From NCBI GenBank assembly GCA_000333855.2, contig CM007336.1, forward strand, positions 291,306 through 355,305: a stretch of DNA of 64,000 nucleotides. Reading direction: 5' to 3'. The notes below the pieces were generated by a model that did no database searches, was not told the origin of the DNA, and was given only the letters and a program-made list of their open reading frames with translations. Position 1 is the stretch's first letter. Each line of letters begins with the position of its first letter. The DNA comes from Endotrypanum monterogeii (Eukaryota > Euglenozoa > Kinetoplastea > Trypanosomatida > Trypanosomatidae). Below are positions 1 to 8,369 of this stretch, piece after piece. The position numbers and the translations under genes are program-made.

Positions 1-746
1 AGTGAAGGATTCCTGGCGTACTCAAAAAAGAAATCAAGAAAGACCTGTGACAGTACTTGCTACTACAGAGGGAGAGGGGGGGAGGGCGGTAATCGATAAA
101 GAGGCAGCAGAAGAAGATCACCCAGGGTCATGAATCGCACAAGTGCAAGGAGGAGAAGCGGAGGTGACGTCATTCGCACTCGAAAGCGGAACATCAACAG
201 TATAAAAATACAAAAAAAAAAAAAAAAACTTGGGCAGCGTGTAAAGGTACACTACAAGAAATGCACATATCACGATATAAAAACCAACCTGCCACTGGTG
301 GAGAGGCGCTTTGAGGGAGGAGGGGAGGCAAGAACAGCCCATGGTGCTGACATGAAGAAACCACAGAAGCGTTTCCCCAATAACCAGCTCTACATTTTGG
401 GAACAGTAGAGTTCGCGCGGGTGCACGAGTGTTTGGGTGTACACCGACCGCATTTTTGAGAGCGGATATACGATAGAGGAGGGGCTAGTGAGACTGCCGT
501 GACACAAAAGGAGGAAGCATACCGACGACGACGACGACGACACACTGTCACCTGATATCAGGAAGTGAGAACCGGCTCCCCTCTCCCCCCACCCCCGTGC
601 CTACACGAGAGCACAGACAAGTAACGCCTCTTGCAGAGTGAAGCTATGTTCCCTCTCTTCCTCTGGTAGTCCCCGCTGTCTCCCTGGGGGTATGGATATG
701 TTTGGAGGAAGTGCGTGTCCGCCCAAACGTGTCGCTGTGGATATAG

Positions 747-790
<44 letters not shown>

Positions 791-876
791 CACAGCATGG
801 CAGCCACGGATAACAGCATATGCATCTCAGAGACACCCACACACCTTCACACGCACACACACACAGGTCCTTGCTC
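1..876. other. Spacer downstream of the first minus-strand gene
   Basis: No convincing gene. The open frames here are low in complexity and overlap on both strands. The stretch holds an A15-17 run near 211-228, a CGA-type triplet run near 525-541 and a compound (TA)n(TG)n microsatellite at 741-787. It probably contains the 3' UTR of the methyltransferase-like gene and the start of the next spacer in the minus-strand unit. Confidence 0.6.
741..787. repeat. Compound (TA)n(TG)n microsatellite
   Basis: Alternating TA passes directly into about fifteen TG units. The same TA-to-TG composite recurs in several other spacers of the window. Confidence 0.95.
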
Positions 877-2667
877 TCAATGGCCATCAAGAGTGCTACG
901 TTGGCTAGGCGACAGCATTGCCTCCGTGAAGCGGCGCATCCACGCACCCCACCCTTGGCCGCGAAGCTTCCGCCGCTTCGCTTCCGCCGCCTCTTGCTGT
1001 CTTGCTGCCAGGAGGGCTGGGTGGGCAGCAGGCAGGTATGCCTCCATCCCATACGTCTGTTCCGGGTTCAGCACACTGAAGTTCGCCGCGCTTATCTCAC
1101 GCGTTATGTCAAACTGAACGCGGTCGGCCCCATAATGTCGGATGTGCTCTCGCAGAACATCCTGGAACTCCTCCACCCTACCAATACTGCCGATGTTCGC
1201 CTTACCCCGCGTTGCAGTATCCTGGAACGTCATGAGGATCGAGCACGGCGACGTCAGACAGTGCACCAGCACCACCGGCCGCCCTGCGAATGCCATACGC
1301 CAGTTCTGCACCACGTTGTAGACGAAGCCAGCATCTTTGTTTGGAAGAGTCAAGGCGATGCAGCCGTTGTTACTCACGATACGGCGAATGTTGCTGATGA
1401 ACTCCAGGCGTCCGTACTGTGTGCTGAGACGCCCTGCACCGTCTATCGCATCGATTAGCACCAGATCATATGGTTTGGCTCCACTGCCGGCTGTGTTTCC
1501 GTAGGGCATCATGACGGCCTGGTGCCGCACGAACTCAACAGGGTCGTCGACGTGCACCGTGAGGTTGCTCGACTCCTGAAACCCCAAAAAACGTTTGCAC
1601 AGCCGCACGAGTGTGCCGTCCCTCTCCACCACGTGGACGTTGAAGTTTGGGTAGCAGGTACTCAGCCACCGCGGCATCTCACCCGAATGCATGCCGAGCA
1701 CCAGCGTCTCAACGGGTACCTCCTTCACAAATGAGAAACGGCGAGGCAAGATGGTCTTGGCGGCGTCACGAAGGATGTGCACCGGTCCAAGGGTCAGCAT
1801 GAGCTTGCGTGCGTACTCCTCCTCGAGGTGACCAGGGTAAGGGACACAGTTGTTCTGTGTTGTCACACCTTTGCACTTGATCATGCCGTGAATAAACTCC
1901 TCACCGTGACCAGGCATAAACTGAAGGTAGTCCACGATCGGTGGTGTCTTCTCTTCCTCGGCTGCACTGGAGGTAGAGGCAGTGACGGACGCGGCAGTCG
2001 AAGCAGCGGAAGTACTTGGCGCCGCCTCGCCTGTCTTTACTGTGGGCTTTCGGCTTAAGCTGCCGCCGCTGCTCGCTTGACCTGGCCCAGTGGCTGAGAA
2101 ACTTTGAGTCTCTGTCGAAGAAGCTACAACGGAGCCATCCTGCGCCGGAACGTAGTGCACACTTCTGTAGTAGACGTCGTCTCGAAGCGAAGGTGCAAAT
2201 TCAGAAAGCTCGAGGCACACAATGTCCACCTCTCCACACGGATTTGTCGCAGACGGTCGCTCCCTCAACTCGCTCGCCTGGCTGAAGAGCAGCTGCGGGC
2301 GGCGCATCGACTCCTCATGCCCCTCACCCGCCGACTGCGGCAAGAACAAGTTGCCCGAAACACCATCGATATCTGCAGCACGGCCGCTAGGTTCAAATAG
2401 GTTAGAGAACCCCCAGAAGACGTTGTGCGACGCCTCGAAGGGGACGCGCTGAACAGGGCGGCGCTGCGCCAGCTGCTCCTGACGTGGCTGGACGTACACC
2501 TCCGTCACCCGCCACGCCAAATACGAGAAGAACACACCGGAGACCAGCAGCACGTAGGGGGAGGTCACGCCCTTATCCAGCTGCTCGAAGATGAACTTGG
2601 AGACGCGATGGAGGTATGGCCGCTTTGCCCGCTGCCCTACGAGAAATTGATTCGGCAAGGATGACAT
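877..2667 (-). CDS. Membrane-anchored spermidine-synthase-fold methyltransferase-like protein
   Basis: A 596-residue protein when started at the ATG at 2667. The frame stays open upstream, but only through a (TG)n microsatellite that would encode His-Thr repeats, so I treat that part as 5' UTR. Residues about 35-53 (SPYVLLVSGVFFSYLAW) form one hydrophobic segment, suggesting a membrane anchor near the N-terminus. After a Ser/Ala/Thr-rich linker, residues about 315-460 have a Rossmann methyltransferase pattern: VLGMHSGEM for the SAM-loop strand, VHVVERD with the acidic residue ending strand 2, and YDLVLIDAIDG for motif II. This resembles spermidine synthases and METTL13-type proteins. The usual GxGxG loop is degenerate (GMHSGE), so catalytic activity is uncertain. 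The C-terminus is basic. Substrate unknown; polyamine synthesis is not implied. It is the last complete gene of the minus unit here. Confidence 0.75.
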   Translation of the reverse strand: MSSLPNQFLVGQRAKRPYLHRVSKFIFEQLDKGVTSPYVLLVSGVFFSYLAWRVTEVYVQPRQEQLAQRRPVQRVPFEASHNVFWGFSNLFEPSGRAADIDGVSGNLFLPQSAGEGHEESMRRPQLLFSQASELRERPSATNPCGEVDIVCLELSEFAPSLRDDVYYRSVHYVPAQDGSVVASSTETQSFSATGPGQASSGGSLSRKPTVKTGEAAPSTSAASTAASVTASTSSAAEEEKTPPIVDYLQFMPGHGEEFIHGMIKCKGVTTQNNCVPYPGHLEEEYARKLMLTLGPVHILRDAAKTILPRRFSFVKEVPVETLVLGMHSGEMPRWLSTCYPNFNVHVVERDGTLVRLCKRFLGFQESSNLTVHVDDPVEFVRHQAVMMPYGNTAGSGAKPYDLVLIDAIDGAGRLSTQYGRLEFISNIRRIVSNNGCIALTLPNKDAGFVYNVVQNWRMAFAGRPVVLVHCLTSPCSILMTFQDTATRGKANIGSIGRVEEFQDVLREHIRHYGADRVQFDITREISAANFSVLNPEQTYGMEAYLPAAHPALLAARQQEAAEAKRRKLRGQGWGAWMRRFTEAMLSPSQRSTLDGH

Positions 2668-2685
2668 ATGTAGTGGACCGACTCG

Positions 2686-2698
2686 TGTGTGTGTGTCT

Positions 2699-2741
<43 letters not shown>
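2686..2741. repeat. (TG)n microsatellite in the 5' spacer
   Basis: About twenty TG units on the plus strand, just upstream of the ATG at 2667. Read in frame on the minus strand they would give His-Thr repeats, which explains a spurious N-terminal extension of the gene. Confidence 0.95.
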
Positions 2742-2742
<1 letters not shown>

Positions 2743-3315
2743 ATGGGTGGTTGTGTACAGTCCACCCTCTTGTCGCCCTGCTGCGATCATCAAACATTCT
2801 CAAAAAAAAAGGGAGAAAAGGAGGGAGGAGACCGTGTGGAGGGATGGAGTGAAGCAGACAGAAACCCTCTATCAACCAAAGATGGAATCCCCCGAGAACA
2901 TACATTCGAGAGATGCCCTTAGAACACACACACACACGAAGACACACACACACGAAGACCCCTGCAGTCCCGGGGAGAGGTAGGGAGACCCCTGTTTACC
3001 CGGAGAAGCCTTGTCACGGAGGACAGGAGCTAGTGACGAAAAGAGTCCACATGCTCCCCAAGCGGAGGAGGGAGACGGTGTGGGCGTCATTGAATTGGTT
3101 TTTTTGTGGTGCAATCTGGGGTGGGAGCTCAGGGGAGCTCCTCAGTATATGGCGGCGTATGTGAAGGGAAACAAAAACAATACGAGCAAGCCTCGTGAAG
3201 GCGCGGAGCGAGTGATGAGGTACGTCCGAAAACATGGGCATGGAGCACGTGGCGAGGGTACACATCAGCTCCCCACACAACCACACACACGAGCTCATGC
3301 TGCTCAGATGCACTG

Positions 3316-5112
3316 CTAGAGCGATCTCTCGAAAGACACACCGCGAGACTCGCCAGACGCCTCGCGGTAATCTCTATGCAGCCCGTGCGCTCCCATGCCG
3401 CCCACTCCTCTGCTTCTGTCGGCACGCATGCCATCGACCCTGCCTGAACGCGGACGGAAAAGATAGGAAGCGCCTGAGGGAGTCCCCCCTCTGTCACCAA
3501 TCGATATGCACCCCTTTTCGCGCAGGAGCAACGCGTGCACAGCGCGGCATAGTAGCTGTATCACCTCTGGGTGCTCGATACCAAATGACTCCCACTCTTC
3601 GTACGTGATGCATCCATCGCGATCCTTGTCTGCCTCCCGCAAGACGTCGTCCCAGGTCCAGTGAAGCTGTGCATTGAGCTCTGCAGTAACGTTCATTACC
3701 GGCGGTTGAAGGCGTCTGCCACACAAACCCATCGAAGTGTTGGTCCCCCAGTGAGGGGAAGCAACAGCGGGTGAGGAAGTGAGACAGGAAGCGAGAAGAT
3801 AGAAGTCTCGCAACAGCATGTACTCACGCTCCTCTGCGCCGTCCTCCCCTGGGGGATCAAGGTGAACCAAAAAATCAAATAAGAAAGCCAGACGATCGCC
3901 GAGATTGGCATAACAGTTGCCACCTTCTCCCTCGCCACTGAGCAGCAGCGCAGACCAGCCATGACCCAGAGGCGATGGCGAGCGATGTCTGTAGTTGCGG
4001 TAGTACGATTTATTGGAGTGGTGCCGTAACAGTGAAAATCGCCGTCGTGGTCCCTTCACGGGGCTACAGCGCACCACACAAGCAGGCGGAGATGAACACC
4101 ATGCATCGCCAGGGACAACTTGGGGACCGAGAGGAGCACTCGTAGTCGTGTCGAGGGCGAAGAGAGGGGAGGATAAACTTCCTTTCCTCGCGGCTCGAGA
4201 TGCGGCCCGTGCCTCAGACGGAAGGGCTACCCATGCCGAGGCACCCGAATAACCTGTATGTGGAGGGAGGAACAGAGGAAAGCCATGACTGTAGGATGAT
4301 GATGGAGACGAGGCAGGGATTGTATGCGGTCTAGCTGCGAAGCGGTGTCCCCCATCACTGCCAAAGGGCGCGCTTGCATGTGTCAGCGAAGAGGGAAACT
4401 CGGTGTGACTGTCGCCTCCATCCAAGCATCGCTCTCGGTGTGAAGCACAATCTCGACCACTCGTGGCGCGATCCCACACAATGCGTTCCTGTGGCTCAGG
4501 GATCACGCCTGGGCAATGGTGCTCATCCCAGTTCTGTTGACTCCCTTTCCTTTCAAACCCATTCACATGGAGTATGAAACCCGGGGGCGCAGCTTCGCCC
4601 GTGTACTCGTTTTGTACTGGAAATTCGAAGGACGAGTATGGAAGGCAAAACATCCGGCCCCTGCTCCTCGGCACATCCCTTTCTGGATGAGAATAGGTAG
4701 AGCAGAAGCAGAATACTTGTGCCCCTGACAAGAGCTGCGACGCGCTGAATAGATTTTCCCACTCATGAGTCACACGGTTCAGAAAGACCAGCGACTTCAC
4801 GACATACTCGGCCGCCAGCACTGGGCTATGCGGCCATGTATGATTTCCAACCCTGGAGGAAGCCGCGGTGCCAGTCAGCCTTTCGCCCCCACGCGGCATC
4901 GCGGCGGTCTGTGGCAGAAACCCCTGTCGCGCTTCTTTGCGCCCGCGCAGTGGCAAAATCGCCTCCGCAACGGTACACACCTTCTGAAGGGGCGGGCGGC
5001 AAGAAAACGCTACCTCGACGTTGCGCTTGACACCGTCCACCTCTCCAGCGATGCGCAAGAAAAACAAACTTCGATGGAAGGCTGACGGCGCCCTCTCCGC
5101 GTTCTCTCCCAT
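3316..5112 (-). CDS. EF-hand domain protein, otherwise unknown
   Basis: A 598-residue protein. The first ATG is at 5112; the frame extends slightly upstream only through a TTG. Most of the protein is low in complexity and rich in Ser, Pro, Gly and Arg, with no recognisable fold. Near residues 495-507 there is one canonical EF-hand loop, DKDRDGCITYEE, with Asp at loop positions 1, 3 and 5, Gly at 6 and Glu at 12, flanked by helical segments (TWDDVLREA and WESFGIEHPEVIQLLCRAVHALL). It should therefore bind calcium at one site. A partner EF-hand is not evident. The tail after the loop is Arg/Gly-rich. No signal peptide or membrane segment is seen. Function cannot be assigned beyond calcium binding. 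Confidence 0.75.
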   Translation of the reverse strand: MGENAERAPSAFHRSLFFLRIAGEVDGVKRNVEVAFSCRPPLQKVCTVAEAILPLRGRKEARQGFLPQTAAMPRGGERLTGTAASSRVGNHTWPHSPVLAAEYVVKSLVFLNRVTHEWENLFSASQLLSGAQVFCFCSTYSHPERDVPRSRGRMFCLPYSSFEFPVQNEYTGEAAPPGFILHVNGFERKGSQQNWDEHHCPGVIPEPQERIVWDRATSGRDCASHRERCLDGGDSHTEFPSSLTHASAPFGSDGGHRFAARPHTIPASSPSSSYSHGFPLFLPPHTGYSGASAWVALPSEARAASRAARKGSLSSPLFALDTTTSAPLGPQVVPGDAWCSSPPACVVRCSPVKGPRRRFSLLRHHSNKSYYRNYRHRSPSPLGHGWSALLLSGEGEGGNCYANLGDRLAFLFDFLVHLDPPGEDGAEEREYMLLRDFYLLASCLTSSPAVASPHWGTNTSMGLCGRRLQPPVMNVTAELNAQLHWTWDDVLREADKDRDGCITYEEWESFGIEHPEVIQLLCRAVHALLLREKGCISIGDRGGTPSGASYLFRPRSGRVDGMRADRSRGVGGMGAHGLHRDYREASGESRGVSFERSL

Positions 5113-5912
5113 GGGCACGTTGGAGGTCGCAAGCGTCTGCAACCAAAGAAAGGGTGTGAAAAGAAAGAGGAAAAAAAAAGGTACCCACCCCCTTACCGGT
5201 CACACACACGCAGAAAGCACGAGAGAAGCCGAAACCCCCTTTCCACGCCTCGTCCCAACTCCTCTCGGAATGAATACCAATATGGCAGAGCGATAAGAGA
5301 AGGGGAGTGGAGGATGCCAGTGAAATGTGCACACGTCCTGTGACGAAGCACTGGCGTGTAATGCCCTATGAGAAAGAGAGAGAGATGTGAAGAAGAATCG
5401 GGGAAGAGGGAAAGAATTTTTTTTTTTTTGATGTGCAAGCGCCAATGGAAAGAAAAGAGGGGTGGAATGAAGAGGCGTGCGCAAACGCATGCCTCGGCAT
5501 TCCATCAATACCGATGGCTACCTCAACGGATGTACGTGGACGCTAGATACGCAGGGGTATCAGCCCTTCGCACCACCACCAGTGACAGCCATTCAGACTC
5601 AACATCGCAAGGTACACTTTCCTTGGGTAAAAGAGGGGCAAAAAGAGAAACGGGAAAAAACTTTGTGGGTGTGCCAACGCGTGTAGGCGTATGTGTTGTA
5701 TGTATCTTTTTCTGTGTGCGGGGGAAAAGAGCGAAGGGTAGCATATAAGACCTAGGTCCACCGTGTTCGTTGATCCAACCAAACCACCTGCACAGTGTCG
5801 CTTCACATCTCCTTCCCTCGCTCCTTTGAACACCTGCACAGCTGAAATACGCCCACGCACACCTGTGAGCACAATGAGAAGCGGGGGGGCAAACGGGGCT
5901 GCATATACATAT

Positions 5913-5913
<1 letters not shown>

Positions 5914-5943
<30 letters not shown>

Positions 5944-5972
5944 GATAGATATATGTGTGTGTGTGTGTGTGT
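5914..5972. repeat. Compound (TA)n(TG)n microsatellite
   Basis: A long TA run with two GATA interruptions passes into a TG run. The same TA/TG motif restarts immediately after the assembly gap at 6297, which is probably why the assembly broke here. Confidence 0.95.
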
Positions 5973-6276
5973 ATTTCAGCAAACACGAGTCAAGCCGCTC
6001 CCCTCCCTTTTGTATTGGAAAGAGAACAGGCCCATCGAAAAAAAAAAAAGCAACGGAAGAAAAGGACGGCAGCAGAGCACCCAAGAACTGCCCAATGAAA
6101 CATTTTTTTTTTTTAGAAAGGGAGGGAAGAGAGGCAAAGTGGAGAAAACAAGTGACAGAGCCGATGGACAATCAACAAAGACACACATATATACACACAG
6201 AGAAGCCACGGGTCCTTGAGAGTGGTTTCCCTCGCACCACAGTAAAAAAAAAACAGATAAGGACACCATAGTGAAG
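5951..6276. repeat. Left copy of a near-identical duplication around a gap
   Basis: This 326-bp stretch, from ATATGTGTG to the last bases before the N run, reappears at 6297-6627. By eye the copies differ only in the length of two homopolymers (T12 against T13, A10 against A14). That pattern fits the same locus assembled twice. Confidence 0.9.
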
Positions 6277-6296
6277 NNNNNNNNNNNNNNNNNNNN
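6277..6296. other. Assembly gap (20 N)
   Basis: Twenty consecutive N. The round length suggests a placeholder of unknown true size. Confidence 0.99.
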
Positions 6297-6627
6297 ATAT
6301 GTGTGTGTGTGTGTGTGTATTTCAGCAAACACGAGTCAAGCCGCTCCCCTCCCTTTTGTATTGGAAAGAGAACAGGCCCATCGAAAAAAAAAAAAGCAAC
6401 GGAAGAAAAGGACGGCAGCAGAGCACCCAAGAACTGCCCAATGAAACATTTTTTTTTTTTTAGAAAGGGAGGGAAGAGAGGCAAAGTGGAGAAAACAAGT
6501 GACAGAGCCGATGGACAATCAACAAAGACACACATATATACACACAGAGAAGCCACGGGTCCTTGAGAGTGGTTTCCCTCGCACCACAGTAAAAAAAAAA
6601 AAAACAGATAAGGACACCATAGTGAAG
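6297..6627. repeat. Right copy of a near-identical duplication around a gap
   Basis: A 331-bp repeat of 5951-6276 in the same orientation. It continues into the 3' flank of the IscA-type gene, so this copy is the one joined to unique sequence on the right. Confidence 0.9.
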
Positions 6628-6689
6628 ACCATTCGTCTACCCATTCTCTACTGTATTCCTCTCCTTCCCTCTCTTCCACTCTGAGCTCA

Positions 6690-7595
6690 TCACTCATCCA
6701 TGTCATCCACGTCGAAGGGCATAAAACTTTCCTCGCACCCGCAGCTGTATTTTTGATTTGGATTTTTGAAGGTGAACTTCTCCTCGACGTTGCGCACCAC
6801 GTAGTCCATTTCCGTACCAATCACGTAGAAATGGGCATTCGCGTCTACTACGACCTTCACGCCATCCTGCACTACCACTAAGTCCTCCGTGAGGTCGGTC
6901 ATCTTCGATGATAAAAACGATGCCTTATCGTCACGCTTTGCTGAGTCGAAGTAGTAGTTGACCGTGTAGCTGTACCCACTGCACCCACGCCGCCGCACAC
7001 CAATACGGATGCCGCTAGGAACCTCAGCAGTCATCGTACTCGTCGACGGCGACTTGGTCGCTTCCGCTGAGCGGGCAGACGAGTAGTGCTCCAGGAGATA
7101 CTTGACCCGCCGGAGCGCTTGTGGGGTAAGCACAAAGGCGGCTTTGTTTCGAAACTGCAGTTGTCGCTTTTGAAGTGGGGTGAGGGGCCGCTGGGGGACC
7201 GGGCCCGCATCTTCCGCACAAGACGAGCGTGCACCCAACAGCGGTGAGGTGACGGGCGCTGCGGCACTATCAGCAGGAGTCGTGTTTGCCTTGGTAACAG
7301 GGGTGCGTCGGAAACCAAGCGCGCGCTCATGGGGCTTTGGCATCGGAGTCGTGCCTCGGCCCTTGTGAACCGACTTGTAGAGTGGTTGGGTGGGTGAGGT
7401 CCTGCTTGACGAAGCAGACACATCTGCACCCTCGCCCCTGGAGTCGGGCCCACGCACTTCGAGGGAGGGGGTCCCGGGCTCAGCGGGCACCGTACTTTGG
7501 AAAATCCGCTGCTGATGGAAGGCGACACCTCCTACGCACACCCGAAAAAAGCCCTGCAGGCACCCGCCATGCAGAGAGCACAAGCGACGCTGCAT
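6690..7595 (-). CDS. IscA-type iron-sulfur cluster assembly protein, mitochondrial
   Basis: A 301-residue protein starting at the ATG at 7595. The last 150 residues or so form an A-type Fe-S carrier domain: LTPQALRRVKYLLEHY (helix 1), GIRIGVRRRGCSGYSYTVNY with the first conserved Cys at 205, and YSCGCEESF with Cys 285 and 287 at the C-terminus. These three cysteines are the cluster ligands of the ISCA1/ISCA2 family, which passes clusters to mitochondrial 4Fe-4S enzymes. The spacing from Cys205 to the CGC pair (79 residues between) is longer than in bacterial IscA because of a charged insert after the first Cys. The first 140 residues or so are a Ser/Pro/Arg-rich extension starting MQRRLCSLHG, compatible with a mitochondrial targeting sequence plus linker. 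I cannot decide between ISCA1 and ISCA2. Confidence 0.92.
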   Translation of the reverse strand: MQRRLCSLHGGCLQGFFRVCVGGVAFHQQRIFQSTVPAEPGTPSLEVRGPDSRGEGADVSASSSRTSPTQPLYKSVHKGRGTTPMPKPHERALGFRRTPVTKANTTPADSAAAPVTSPLLGARSSCAEDAGPVPQRPLTPLQKRQLQFRNKAAFVLTPQALRRVKYLLEHYSSARSAEATKSPSTSTMTAEVPSGIRIGVRRRGCSGYSYTVNYYFDSAKRDDKASFLSSKMTDLTEDLVVVQDGVKVVVDANAHFYVIGTEMDYVVRNVEEKFTFKNPNQKYSCGCEESFMPFDVDDMDE

Positions 7596-8369
7596 TACTG
7601 ATCAAGGGCTTGTAGGTATGTGTGTGTGTCAGTGTGTGTGTGTGTGTGTGTGTGCACGCACGTGTTTTTTGTTGTTTTTGAGCGAGTTAGCTTGATGTGA
7701 ATTTATTATATCCAAAAGGCACCGAGAGAAGAGGCGACGAAGTATGGACGGATCCAAAGAGCAAAGAAAGAGGCCCACATAATGGGTAGAGAAAAAGTGG
7801 AATCACATCGGCAGGGAAGAAGAGACATACACGGCCACAGGACACCCCTCACGGCTTCACCTCCGCCGATACACACGCGTAGAAAATCCACGGCGTGACA
7901 TTTCCAAACGAATGTGCTCACATCTATAGATAAGTGTCTCACACAGCCGCGTCTTTGCTGTTGATATTAGGGAACCAGGCACTGAGGAGAAACACAAGGA
8001 AGGGGAAGGGAGAAAAAAAAAAAAAAGATGTGGACTTGCCTCTTATGATTCTGCCCATTACACTGTGAACAGAAAAAAAAAAGTCACACAACTCCACCAC
8101 CCAAACTACAGATTGCGGTTGCCCGGGGCAAGGTGTCGAAGCGAGGTGCGACATCTGTGCCTACGAAAAAATCATCATCGCGCAAGCACACACTCATCCT
8201 GCCATGACAAGTTACAGGATTGACGCGTGTCGTCCATCACCTCCGTTCCCTCTGAGAAGTGAAGCACACCCCGGTTCAGACTTCACCACCACCGCTCTTT
8301 CCACATGCCCCATAGAAGCTCACATGTGCTGAACGCAGAAAGGCAGCAAAAGTTCAGGTGCCTTGGTCC
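7596..8369. other. Spacer
   Basis: No gene seen. A (TG)n tract lies at about 7617-7652, and A-rich runs on the plus strand near 8010 and 8070 are pyrimidine tracts on the sense strand. Confidence 0.6.

Larger units (their letters stand above)
5113..6689. other. Spacer with microsatellite, assembly gap and duplicated flanks
   Basis: No gene seen. It holds purine-rich runs on the plus strand (pyrimidine on the sense strand), a (TA)n(TG)n tract at 5914-5972, and a 20-N gap flanked by two copies of the same sequence of about 330 bp. Confidence 0.7.

Noticed and set aside
118..543. 141-codon minus-strand frame at the left edge
   Set aside because: Low-complexity Ser and Phe runs from a triplet repeat and poly-A; resembles UTR.
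820..1458. 212-codon frame on the plus strand
   Set aside because: Antisense to the C-terminal half of the minus-strand methyltransferase-like gene, no recognisable motif, and a start made of microsatellite.
2668..2793. N-terminal His-Thr-rich extension of the membrane-anchored methyltransferase-like protein
   Set aside because: It is a translation of a (TG)n microsatellite and would place the anchor far inside; the ATG at 2667 fits better.
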